In this document: piece by piece, positions 1-7,174 of the stretch | Layout: every line of letters starts with the position of its first letter | Position numbering within the stretch: position 1 is the stretch's first letter | Assembly (NCBI GenBank): GCA_037441725.1 | Contig: JBBIRT010000087.1 | Coordinates: 1 to 13,412, forward strand | DNA: 13,412 bases | Origin: JBBIRT01 sp037441725 | GTDB taxonomy: Bacteria; Desulfobacterota; BSN033; UBA1163 | Reading direction: 5' to 3' | Made by a program: the position numbers and the translations under genes | Notes under the pieces: generated by a model | Told to the model about the DNA's origin: nothing | What the model saw: only the letters and a program-made list of their open reading frames with translations | The model's database searches: none

Positions 1-750
1 TTAAGCATGGGGTTTGCTCCAGCGTTCACCGATATAGGCCTTCTGGATCTCCTGATTCCCCAATAACTCCTCCCCACGCCCACTCATCGCCAACCGACCC
101 GTCTTCAACACATAACCCCAATCCGCTATCTTCAACGCCTGATGAATATTCTGCTCCACCAATAAAATCGTCACCCCCTGCCCATTCAACGTCCCAATCA
201 ACTCAAACATCGTCCTCACAAAAATCGGACTCAAACCCAACGAAGGCTCATCCAACATCAACAACCGAGGCCGCGACATCATCGCCCTCGCTATCGCCAA
301 CATCTGCTGCTCCCCACCCCTGAACGACCCCCCCAACGGGCCCCTCCCCGCCCGCGCACCCGGAATTCACACCAAAGCCCGCTCCAACGACCCCTCAAAC
401 TCCACCCTCGCCCTCAATGGATACGCCCCTAACCTCAAATTCTCCAATACCGTCAACCTCGAAAACAACCGCCTCCCCTCCGGTACATGCGATATCCCCA
501 CCTCCACCACCTCCTGCGGCCTCAACCTCAACAACGACTCCCCACTAAAAACAATCTCCCCCCTCCTCACCCGCACAATCCCCGATATCGCCCTCAACAA
601 CGTAGTCTTGCCCGCCCCGTTGGCCCCCACCAACGCCACCACTCCCCCCTCATCCACATGAAGGGTCAAATCCCATACCGCCTGAACATCCCCATAAAAG
701 ATGTCCACGCCCCTCACTTCAAGCAGGTGCCTCTCCAAGATACGCCTCAA
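1..750 (-). pseudogene. livF: LivF-type branched-chain amino acid ABC transporter ATPase, interrupted by an in-frame stop
   Basis: This is one of the two cytoplasmic ATPases of a LivFGHM/HAAT-type importer, which energises uptake of amino acids or similar polar solutes. The first half (750 down to 367) has Walker A GANGAGKTT at residues 42-50 and the Q-loop-side motif VPEGRRLFSRLTV. The second half (336 down to 1) has GGEQQMLAIARAMM, Walker B LLMLDEPSLGLSP and the H-loop-like VEQNIHQAL, and ends at a TAA at 1-3. Both halves lie in the same frame and together have the normal family length, but codon 128 is TGA (367-369). The next roughly 22 codons do not resemble the usual ELFPRLxER segment, and the ABC signature LSGGEQ reads FRGGEQ. 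The start is non-ATG (TTG at 750 or a nearby codon) and overlaps the 3' end of livG by about 30 bases, which suggests translational coupling. Either the gene is decaying or the draft consensus is wrong at 300-370. The family call is firm; the broken state is less so. Confidence 0.75.
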
Positions 751-1474
751 TCACCCTCGGATTTCTCGCTACCTCCTCAGGCCTCCCATCCGCTATCTTC
801 AACCCATAATCCAATACCACTACCCGATCACAAAAATCCAACACCGCATCCACCTTATGCTCTATCCATAACACCGACACCCCACGCTCCTCCCTCGCCC
901 GCCTGATCACCCCCCATATCTTCTCCACCTCCAACGGATTCAACCCCGCCATCGGCTCATCCAACAACATCACCACCGGCACCGACGCCAACGCCATCGC
1001 TACCTCCAATAAACGCCGATCCGATAAATTGATATGCTCCGCCACCACATCCCTCTTCTCCATCAACCCCACTAACTCCAATGCCTCCAACGCCCTCTCC
1101 CTCGCCCCCCTCCCACGATGCTCATGCCCATACACCGACCCCACCATCACATTCTCCAATACCGTCATCCTCAAAAACGTCTTGATCAACTGAAACGTCC
1201 TCGCTATCCCTAAACGACATATCTTATGCGGCGCAAGCCCCGTTATCCTCCTCCCCCGTAAATACACCTCCCCACGATCAGGCCTATAGATCGATGTAAT
1301 CACATTGAATAACGTCGACTTGCCCGCCCCATTCGGCCCAATCAAACCCACAATCTCCCTCTCCCCTATCTCCATGTCCACATCCAACAACACCTGCAAC
1401 CCCCCAAAACTCTTACTCACCCTCTCCAACCGAAGTACCGCTAAATCCCGATCCATAGGTTCATTCCGTTCCAT
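719..1474 (-). CDS. livG: LivG-type branched-chain amino acid ABC transporter ATPase
   Basis: This is the partner ATPase of LivF in a high-affinity amino-acid-type ABC importer; the membrane and binding subunits are not in the window. The 251-residue protein has Walker A GPNGAGKST (47-55), the LivG-typical IARTFQLIKTF (90-100), Walker B VVMLLDEPMAGLNP (167-180) and the switch histidine in WIEHKVDAV (His206). The ABC signature is the non-canonical INLSDRRLLEVAMALA type (148-163) instead of LSYGxQ. From memory, a subclass of LivG proteins has this L-x-L-x-D-R-K form, so I do not read it as damage. Codon use is strongly biased to G-ending codons (TTG, GTG, GGG, AGG), unlike the other minus-strand genes here. 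No strong Shine-Dalgarno precedes the ATG at 1474; ATG at residue 7 is an alternative. Solutes other than branched-chain amino acids are possible for this family. Confidence 0.92.
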   Translation of the reverse strand: MERNEPMDRDLAVLRLERVSKSFGGLQVLLDVDMEIGEREIVGLIGPNGAGKSTLFNVITSIYRPDRGEVYLRGRRITGLAPHKICRLGIARTFQLIKTFLRMTVLENVMVGSVYGHEHRGRGARERALEALELVGLMEKRDVVAEHINLSDRRLLEVAMALASVPVVMLLDEPMAGLNPLEVEKIWGVIRRAREERGVSVLWIEHKVDAVLDFCDRVVVLDYGLKIADGRPEEVARNPRVIEAYLGEAPA

Positions 1475-1502
1475 TTATCTATGCCTAATTCGAGTAACTC
1501 TT

Positions 1503-1546
1503 ATCCTTCCTATGAAGGACAGGTAGGCTTGGCCTTCATAAAGGAT
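1503..1546 (-). promoter_or_regulatory. Bulged hairpin in the livG leader
   Basis: On the plus strand ATCCTT (1503-1508) and TATGAAGG (1511-1518) pair with CCTTCATA (1533-1540) and AAGGAT (1541-1546). This gives a 14-bp stem with a two-base bulge (1509-1510) and a 14-base loop. An alternative small hairpin, TCCTTC-CTAT-GAAGGA (1504-1519), uses the same left arm, so the two are mutually exclusive. The structure ends 28 bases before the livG ATG. Neither strand has a T-run after it, so it does not look like a terminator. An operator or a 5' UTR control structure are possible readings; function is inferred from position only. Confidence 0.5.
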
Positions 1547-1867
1547 CTTCAATCACTCAATGAGGTTATAGTGATCAATCAAATGGATGCCTAACATAAT
1601 ATGAAATATCCAATGAATGTCAAGTTAAAAAATGGCGACCTCTGAAAAAATATTTAAATAAGACCGTTTAGAACTCTCAATCATGTTTTTTGTAATCCAT
1701 CACTTTTCATATGGGACACCGTTCATAGAACTGCAGGAATCCCATTCAAAATCATATGGAGCTCCAAGGGAATTGCCCATGGTACTTTTGTAAGATACCT
1801 TCCTGCTTTAGGGACCTCAGAGGATTACCCGCTTTCAGGGAAATCTGCCTTTGGTGGATCAAGCGGA

Positions 1868-1916
1868 CGTCATTCCTGCCAGATCATTATGTCCCCCGTT
1901 TCAGTGGGCAATGACG
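1868..1916. repeat. Imperfect inverted repeat, REP-like
   Basis: CGTCATT at 1868-1874 is matched by AATGACG at 1910-1916. The bases inside (CCTGCC and GTGGGC) pair partly. The sequence type GTCATTCCTGC... resembles small dispersed palindromes common in proteobacterial intergenic regions, but only one copy is present here, so the repeat family is unproven. Confidence 0.35.
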
Positions 1917-2031
1917 AAATTTAAGAGAGAAAGTCTCAAAATCGACGATGACGTTGATTAGCAATGGATTAAGCAGAATAAAACTTAAAATGATTAATCA
2001 AACGGAGTGAATAGAACCTCTTTAAGCTAAC

Positions 2032-2811
2032 TTAGATAATCTGTTTAACCCCCAATCTCTCATGGGCAATCCTATAAAATTCCTCCTTCTGATCTGTGTG
2101 TCCTGGGACCGTCCAAGGCATCTCATTCAAATTCCTTAAAACCCTATCGATGTGATGCCATGGAATGGAAACAATCTGTATCCCTGGTGGATAAAGCTTA
2201 TACATCTTCATACCATAGCATATGCCTGTTGTAAGGTAATTAATATTTCCAGTTACATAAGGATAATTAAAGATCCAATTACATCCCATCACATAGGTCA
2301 TCTTGCTGACAATTAGATCGCCGGTATCATACTGGATAGTTCTCAGAACCCTTTCTGTTTGATCCATATGATCGCAGGTGATAATCAGGAGGTCTGGATC
2401 GAAGGTTAATCGCTCGAGTGGAGCAAATGCCGTGCAAAACACAGAGCCTTGAGCCAGGGGATAGATATGTCGGTAAATTCGTCTATTTGACCGTTCCTCT
2501 GGGTAGATTTCAAAAGGAGGACCAATGCGTCCTCCAGCAGCAATTGGGTCTAATGCACCATGTCCTGTAAGAAAAATACCAGGCTCACAGAACTGGTTTT
2601 CTGCTGTGGCATAAAAAGCCTTCCCCTTCTGGGCCTCCAACAGCATTTGACACCAGGCAATCCTTTTATCCAATCGCTCTAATTCCAGCCCATTTAGATC
2701 CCCTTCGGTGTTTAAAAATTTGAAGCCAATCGGAGTATATTGAAAGTTAAACTTCTTCAAGGCATCAAAATCATGCTTTCTCAATTTATGTCTATCCTCA
2801 TATTGGATCAT
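2032..2811 (-). CDS. DUF169 (COG2043-like) family protein of unknown function
   Basis: The protein matches the general pattern of DUF169: a YTPIGFKFL segment near the N-terminus, a conserved WCQMLLEAQKG block with Cys, FCEPGIFLTGHGAL, then AFAPLERLTFDPDLLIITC and a Cys-containing VMGCNWIFNYPYVTGNINYLTTGICYGMK-type C-terminal half. The family has no established reaction. There is no signal peptide or membrane span, so it should be cytoplasmic. I chose ATG 2811 because AGGAG lies 7 bases upstream (2819-2823). An in-frame ATG at 2862 would add 17 residues but has no ribosome binding site. That start gives about 259 residues. It is the last gene of the minus-strand catabolic operon, 97 bases after the UxaA/SuyB-like gene, which suggests a linked role, perhaps cofactor or substrate handling (inference). 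Confidence 0.8.
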   Translation of the reverse strand: MIQYEDRHKLRKHDFDALKKFNFQYTPIGFKFLNTEGDLNGLELERLDKRIAWCQMLLEAQKGKAFYATAENQFCEPGIFLTGHGALDPIAAGGRIGPPFEIYPEERSNRRIYRHIYPLAQGSVFCTAFAPLERLTFDPDLLIITCDHMDQTERVLRTIQYDTGDLIVSKMTYVMGCNWIFNYPYVTGNINYLTTGICYGMKMYKLYPPGIQIVSIPWHHIDRVLRNLNEMPWTVPGHTDQKEEFYRIAHERLGVKQII

Positions 2812-2818
2812 TTCCTTT

Positions 2819-2823
2819 CTCCT
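2819..2823 (-). promoter_or_regulatory. Shine-Dalgarno site deciding the DUF169 start
   Basis: AGGAG on the minus strand, 7 bases before ATG 2811, inside a purine-rich run. It argues for ATG 2811 over the upstream in-frame ATG at 2862. Confidence 0.6.
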
Positions 2824-2908
2824 TTCTTTTTCAATCCTATTTAATGAACGAATCTCCATCATTCGACGAGTCGATTGCTCAACGAAATGGAAAATATTTT
2901 ATCGAGCT

Positions 2909-4066
2909 CTAAATATTCACATTCATTTTAAACATACAGAAATCTCTCTGACCCAGTCTTTCAGCCCTGGTCATTTTTCCAGAGGCAACGGAGATCACCT
3001 CTTCAAAGATCCTCTTCCCCGCCTCTTTTAAGGTCTCTTTTCCTTGAAGAATTCGGCTCACATCCATATCGATATTATCTCTCATTTTCTTAAATGTGTT
3101 TGGGTTCCCTGTGATCTTAATAACTGGTACAATGGGACTTCCTAATGGGTTTCCTAAACCTGTTGTAAAAACGATGATCTGTGCTCCCCCAGCCACCATT
3201 CCAGTGAGTTGCTCAATATCATGAGCAGGGGTATCCATAAAGACCAACCCTCTTTTCCTGGGAGGAGTAGCATAAGGGAGGAATTCTTCAAGGAGTCCAG
3301 TTCCTGCTTTATAAATGCACCCCAGAGATTTCTCTTCCAGGGTGGTGATCCCTCCTGCAATGTTTCCAGGGGAAGGATTGGCCTCTCGAATGTTTTGTCC
3401 GGCTCTCATGGCTCTCTCTTCCCACCAGGCAACTGCTTCTAAAACTTGTTTTGCTATTTCTGGAGTTCTTGCCCTTTTGGTAAGGAGATGCTCTGCGCCA
3501 ATGAGCTCCGGAGTTTCTGAAAGAATCACTGTTCCTCCCTCTGCAATCAACATATCACAAGCAAATCCGACTGCTGGGTTTGAAGCCAATCCAGAAGTAA
3601 AATCTGAACCACCGCATTCAGTGCCTAAAATCAGTTCACTTACGGGAATGGGTTCACGGTTAAGTTTCTCAGCCTCATGAAGCATTTCTTTTATAATCTT
3701 CTTTCCTTGAGCAATCGTTTTTCTTGTACCCCCCATCTCTTGAATGACAATGACCTCCACTCTTTTACCAGAAGGCTTAATCTCTTTTGCAATTTCCTCT
3801 GGAGAAAGTTGCTCACACCCATTTCCAACGATTAAAACAGAAAAGACATTGGGATTTTTACCAAAGCCTGCTAATGTTCTCTTAACCAATCCTCGATCTT
3901 CTCCGACCTGTCCACACCCCAAGATATTGGGGAGATACACCACACCCCTAAGACCCGTAGTAATGGCCATTGCAGCACCTTGAGAACACCCCACACTTGG
4001 GATGACCAAAACATGGTTCCTTGTACCTGCTTTCCCATCAGGTCTGCGATAACCATGAAAATTCAT
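2909..4066 (-). CDS. UxaA/SuyB-family dehydratase or lyase, large subunit
   Basis: This is the catalytic large chain of the altronate/galactarate dehydratase superfamily, which also includes (R)-sulfolactate sulfo-lyase SuyB. Members remove water, or sulfite in SuyAB, from a 2-hydroxy acid to give a 2-oxo acid. Visible family blocks are GYRRPDGKAGTRNHVLVIPSVGC (residues 5-27), LPNILGCGQ (45-53), IVGNGCEQ (79-86), GTECGGSD (148-155), ETPELIGAEHLL (184-195), and near the C-terminus FMDTPAHDIEQLTGMVAGG and FTTGLGNPLGSPIVPVIKITGN. The length, about 385 residues, fits the split two-subunit form, with the SAF subunit encoded just upstream. The second of two adjacent ATGs, at 4066, has AAGGA 5 bases upstream. 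The frame also allows ATG 4069 and GTG 4081. The exact substrate cannot be told from the motifs. Confidence 0.9.
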   Translation of the reverse strand: MNFHGYRRPDGKAGTRNHVLVIPSVGCSQGAAMAITTGLRGVVYLPNILGCGQVGEDRGLVKRTLAGFGKNPNVFSVLIVGNGCEQLSPEEIAKEIKPSGKRVEVIVIQEMGGTRKTIAQGKKIIKEMLHEAEKLNREPIPVSELILGTECGGSDFTSGLASNPAVGFACDMLIAEGGTVILSETPELIGAEHLLTKRARTPEIAKQVLEAVAWWEERAMRAGQNIREANPSPGNIAGGITTLEEKSLGCIYKAGTGLLEEFLPYATPPRKRGLVFMDTPAHDIEQLTGMVAGGAQIIVFTTGLGNPLGSPIVPVIKITGNPNTFKKMRDNIDMDVSRILQGKETLKEAGKRIFEEVISVASGKMTRAERLGQRDFCMFKMNVNI

Positions 4067-4087
4067 CATCGTCCTTAGCACACAATC

Positions 4088-4411
4088 CTATCCGGGGACC
4101 TGGGTATCTTTAGGAGAAAGAGGAGAATGAGAATGGGGTGGGCTAATCATATTGTGGGTATGGACATGTTCTCCCCGAGAAATCTTTCTTATACTCTGCC
4201 CAATCGGTTCCCCATATTTAAGAATGATTTCTCCTTCATCCATATCCTTCAAGGCAAATTTGTGACCGATTGGAACATCTGACATTATTTTTATTTTTTC
4301 AATTCTACCTCGAATCTCCACAGAAACATCCATCCCTGCCTTGAAAGGAGAAAGGGCCATCCCCACATTATCTTTTCCATGAATGATGATGACTTGTCTT
4401 TTACGGCTCAT
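4088..4411 (-). CDS. UxaA/SuyA-type SAF-domain small subunit
   Basis: A 107-residue SAF domain protein that matches the N-terminal domain of altronate/galactarate dehydratase, or the separate SuyA subunit of sulfolactate sulfo-lyase. Diagnostic pieces are DNVGMAL (14-20), VPIGHKFAL (46-54), LKYGEPIGQ (64-72) and the His motif GEHVHTHN (80-87), conserved in the family and likely close to the metal/active site. The tail PPHSHSPLSPKDTQVPG adds two more histidines beyond the domain. The gene lies 34 bases after the LarA-family gene and 21 bases before the large-subunit start, so the two subunits are very probably co-translated and form one enzyme. The ribosome binding site before ATG 4411 is weak. 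A stand-alone small subunit is usual for SuyA and for many uncharacterised homologues, so it does not by itself fix the substrate. Confidence 0.9.
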   Translation of the reverse strand: MSRKRQVIIIHGKDNVGMALSPFKAGMDVSVEIRGRIEKIKIMSDVPIGHKFALKDMDEGEIILKYGEPIGQSIRKISRGEHVHTHNMISPPHSHSPLSPKDTQVPG

Positions 4412-4445
4412 CTACCCATCTTTAAAATCACTTATTCCTAAACCA

Positions 4446-5744
4446 TCAATCTTTCCAGTCAATGATGGGAACAACAAGACCTCCAGAGGGAAAGATGGCC
4501 ACCTTTGCTTTCGGATAGGATCCTTTGAGTAACTTTAATCCCTCTTCTATGGAGGAGGCATACTCTAAATTCATGACTCTCGCTTCCTCTTTCGAGATTA
4601 CAGAAGAGACCAAGATGGTCCTTATCTTCGGTCTCAAGAAGACTGTTGTCATGGCCATATTAAAATCGATCGATTTATCGGGCAAAAAGGCTTGTCCCTT
4701 TGATAAACAGTGCTTAACATATTCGGTTGCCTGATGATTGGATTTTTCTTCTATCCATTTGAATGAGTTGAGGAAATCAGCAGGGATGGGTGAAGAGAGA
4801 GGGGCTAACAGCAGGATAGCTCCTGTCTCTTTGGTGATGATGTCTGGAGCACTCAATCCTTTGAAGAGCTGATGACCATGAGTATGTGGAAAAGTGGAAG
4901 TGATGGTGATATCGACTTTCTCATTAAATCGATGGCCTAATCTCTCGAAACATAATCTCACTGCTTCTTCAAAGGCCATCTTTAAGGCGCCTCCAATGAT
5001 TCGGATCACCTGACCTTTTTGGTTGTAAACACAGTTGATTGAAAAATCGAGACCAATGGCCTGAGCAGCCTCCATGCAGGCTTCATGGAAAGGGTTCCCT
5101 TCAATCACCCCAGCCACAGAACGGGGATGAATGACATAGTTGATGTGGTGATCTCGAATATAATCAAAATTACATACACCCGGCATGAGGATCTTAGGCC
5201 CTCCCCCATAGCCTGCCATGGGATGGGGTAATATGGAACTGATCCCTATTTTCAAATCGGCCTGAATAACCTCTGGATTGACCTTCACCCTTCCCCCATT
5301 TTTAGGTATTCTGACCGGAACAAGATCATTCTGCCAGGCATTATGTTGGACCACCCTGTAACTAGAGACCACTTTCTTCCCCAATTTCATTTCAAGAGAT
5401 TCCCTATTGATCCGTTCATGGGTTCCAAGGGCAATGATAAAAGTAATATTTTCGTATGATATTCCTTGATCAACGAGGTGAGGAAGAAGAACTTCAAGAA
5501 TTTCTGAAGCAGGGGTTGGCCGGGTTAAGTCATCCACAATGATGGCAATCTTTTTCGCCTTTGATATTAAATCTTGAATTGGGGGAGCTCCAATAGGGAA
5601 AGAGAGAGCATCGTGAGTCATTTGCTGAATGGAAGGGACCCTTTCTTCTTCAGGATCAACAAAATGTAACGGAGTCCAATCCTCTGGCACTAAGAAATAT
5701 TGCTTTTGCCTATGACCATGGTACAAATAGAACCTTCGATCCAT
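4446..5744 (-). CDS. LarA-family (DUF2088) nickel-pincer 2-hydroxyacid racemase/epimerase
   Basis: LarA lactate racemase and its homologues invert the C2 centre of 2-hydroxy acids using a covalently bound nickel-pincer nucleotide. This 432-residue protein has the family length and the key LarA positions almost at their Lactiplantibacillus numbering: Arg75 in VDDLTRPTP, His109 in ALGTH (family His108), His174 in LPHPMAG, Lys184 in GGGPK (pincer-linking lysine) and His200 in RDHH. It therefore looks catalytically competent. No larB, larC or larE cofactor genes are in the window, so the host must supply them elsewhere. GAGG lies 5 bases before ATG 5744. It sits between the iron dehydrogenase (47-base gap) and the SAF subunit (34-base gap). 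That position suggests it epimerises the hydroxy acid later used by the UxaA/SuyAB-like enzyme, rather than acting as a fermentative lactate racemase. That assignment is inference. Confidence 0.9.
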   Translation of the reverse strand: MDRRFYLYHGHRQKQYFLVPEDWTPLHFVDPEEERVPSIQQMTHDALSFPIGAPPIQDLISKAKKIAIIVDDLTRPTPASEILEVLLPHLVDQGISYENITFIIALGTHERINRESLEMKLGKKVVSSYRVVQHNAWQNDLVPVRIPKNGGRVKVNPEVIQADLKIGISSILPHPMAGYGGGPKILMPGVCNFDYIRDHHINYVIHPRSVAGVIEGNPFHEACMEAAQAIGLDFSINCVYNQKGQVIRIIGGALKMAFEEAVRLCFERLGHRFNEKVDITITSTFPHTHGHQLFKGLSAPDIITKETGAILLLAPLSSPIPADFLNSFKWIEEKSNHQATEYVKHCLSKGQAFLPDKSIDFNMAMTTVFLRPKIRTILVSSVISKEEARVMNLEYASSIEEGLKLLKGSYPKAKVAIFPSGGLVVPIIDWKD

Positions 5745-5791
5745 TCCTGCCTCAACTCTTCACCTCTAATTAAAAGCTTGAGGAAAAGGAC

Positions 5792-6912
5792 TCAAGGATT
5801 TAATTTTTTCCGACTCTCCTCCCCGAGTGCATTGGCCCCAATAATGGCCCCCAACACGATCTCTGGATTGACCTTAAAATNNNNNNNNNNNNNNNNNNNN
5901 NNNNNNNNNNNNNNNNNNNNNNNNNNNNNNNNNNNNNNNNNNTCATCAAATTCTCCTGGGAAAGGTCGGATACCCCTAACTGTCTTAACGTAACAGGAAG
6001 CCCAACCGCATTGCAAAAACCAATGACTCGGTCAATCTCTTCCTTTGAGTAATTCTCCATTACAAGCTGAGCAATGGTTCCAAAGGCAACGAGTTCTCCG
6101 TGGAGGGCCTTTTCTGTTCCCTCCAAAATATGAATCCCTTCATGGATCCCATGGGCCCCGGCCAGACCTGCGCTTTCAAAACCCAAACCACTCAGTAAGA
6201 TATTGGCCTCAATGACCCTCTCCACGGCCGGAGTCACGGTATTCTGATCCACCGCCAACTTCGCTGAAACCCCGTAATTCATAAGGGTATCAAAACAGAG
6301 TCTGGCGAGATTCAATGCCGCTGAAGTAGCCATACCCCCTGGGAGATTTTTAGCACTCGATTTTGTACAGGTAAATGCTTCGAACCAAGTGGCGAGGGCA
6401 TCCCCCATCCCGGCTACAAAATACCTTGTAGGGGATTGGGCAATGATCTTAGAATCCACCAGAACCACATCCGGATTTCGTCTGAGTATCAAAAACCGAT
6501 CAAGTTGATGTGCTTCAGTATATTGGACCGAAAGGGCACTGCAAGGGGCGTCATTAGATGCAACCGTCGGGATGATCACGAGGGCTGAATTTAATTCATG
6601 GGATACCGCCTTTGCAGTATCAATGGCCCTCCCCCCACCCACTCCTACAATTACCTGGGCACCCCATCTCTTCGCTTTTTGGGCAAGACCTTCAGCACTT
6701 GCACGAGTACACTCTCCTTTGAATTCCTCAAAATAGTATTTCAGTGTTCTCTCGCTAAAACTCATTGAAACCTTTTCTTTAACTATGGATAAGGCGGTGG
6801 GTCCACCAACAAAAAAGAAACTGACTCCTAAATGCCCAATATATTGAGCCACCTCTCCGATCACTCCAGGACCTTGGATATAACGATTAGGGGCAATCAT
6901 GATTTTAACCAT
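5792..6912 (-). CDS. GldA-type iron/zinc-containing alcohol dehydrogenase, frame disrupted by assembly gap
   Basis: A family-III metal-dependent alcohol dehydrogenase closest to glycerol dehydrogenase; it would oxidise a polyol or alcohol with NAD(P)+ or run in reverse. Visible are GVGGGRAIDTAKA (90-102), IPTVASNDAPCSALSV (114-129), and metal ligands fitting Asp171 (GMGDAL), His254 (GAHGIH) and His271 (HGELVAFG), as in bacterial glycerol dehydrogenases. A run of 62 N (5881-5942) removes the segment after residue 323. The true C-terminus, FKVNPEIVLGAIIGANALGEES..., resumes in another frame and stops at 5792. The gap size is thus not frame-consistent, and the gene is probably intact in the organism. 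Start ATG 6912 has GGGGAGA about 4 bases upstream. Substrate could be glycerol, a 1,2-diol or a substituted analogue. Confidence 0.9.
5881..5942. other. Assembly gap (62 N) inside the iron alcohol dehydrogenase gene
   Basis: Sixty-two undefined bases. The two flanking coding parts belong to one protein but lie in different frames, so the length is an estimate. Family comparison suggests about 50 missing bases. Confidence 0.95.
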
Positions 6913-6928
6913 AGGGTCTCCCCGCTTA

Positions 6929-6950
6929 ATCTTTTAGTTATCTAAAAGAT
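6929..6950. promoter_or_regulatory. Perfect 9-bp inverted repeat upstream of the iron dehydrogenase
   Basis: ATCTTTTAG and CTAAAAGAT flank the four bases TTAT. The element ends 16 bases before ATG 6912, just ahead of its ribosome binding site (6917-6923). It could be an operator or an AT-rich leader hairpin. No T-run follows on the minus strand, so a terminator is unlikely. Confidence 0.45.
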
Positions 6951-6990
6951 CTATCGTTCGAAGGTAACGGTAAAAGTGTACTCACGATAC

Positions 6991-7024
6991 CTATTCGGTT
7001 TGGGGTTCGTATTGCTATTCGGTT
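6991..7024. repeat. Two direct copies of CTATTCGGTT
   Basis: The 10-mer occurs at 6991-7000 and again at 7015-7024, starts 24 bases apart, about two helical turns. They lie in the 262-base spacer between the two alcohol dehydrogenases. Paired protein binding sites are possible; chance is not excluded. Confidence 0.3.
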
Positions 7025-7174
7025 AAGTCATATACCCAAAATTTCTTAGTGGAACTGATGTTTATCGTCTTCGAAGCTCGTATTGAAGCTGGTCTATCGA
7101 GGCTGGATATTTGAGCCTCTTTTTAGTCGAGCTTCCTACTTCAATACCACTTCTTCACCCATAACCTTTTTCAA

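Larger units (their letters stand above)
1475..2031. other. Intergenic stretch without a convincing gene
   Basis: This stretch lies between the end of the DUF169 gene and the start of livG, both on the minus strand. Its base composition is ordinary, so the strong G-skew of livGF ends at the livG start. It holds a bulged hairpin near livG and a REP-like inverted repeat, both listed separately. The longest plausible plus-strand frame is a Cys/Trp-rich run of 52 codons from ATG 1756 to TGA 1912-1914, with no ribosome binding site or family I recognise. I do not call it a gene. No rho-independent terminator is visible just after the DUF169 stop. Confidence 0.6.
6913..7174. other. Spacer between the two alcohol dehydrogenase genes
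   Basis: There is no gene. The spacer holds several small repeats: the inverted repeat 6929-6950, the direct repeat 6991-7024, a GAGGCT/AGCCTC stem (7099-7119) and further short complementary words (GAAGCTCG with CGAGCTTC). The long spacer contrasts with the 21-97 base gaps downstream, so the iron dehydrogenase operon may have its own promoter here. I see no hexamer pair good enough to name. Confidence 0.5.

Noticed and set aside
367..369. TGA in livF read as selenocysteine
   Set aside because: ABC ATPases are not known selenoproteins, the position is not catalytic, and the following 22 codons are also abnormal, which fits damage or consensus error better.
487..906. Long plus-strand open frame of 139 codons, rich in Pro and His
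   Set aside because: It is antisense to livF/livG and its composition (Pro, His, Ser, Thr) is what the C-rich complement of those genes gives; no family resemblance.
1756..1914. Small plus-strand frame of 52 codons in the large intergenic region
   Set aside because: No ribosome binding site, no family recognised, and its end overlaps the inverted repeat; most likely chance.
7099..7124. GAGGCT/AGCCTC stem followed by TTTTT as a rho-independent terminator
   Set aside because: The T-run follows on the plus strand, but no plus-strand gene lies upstream of it in the window; for the minus-strand genes the run is on the wrong side.
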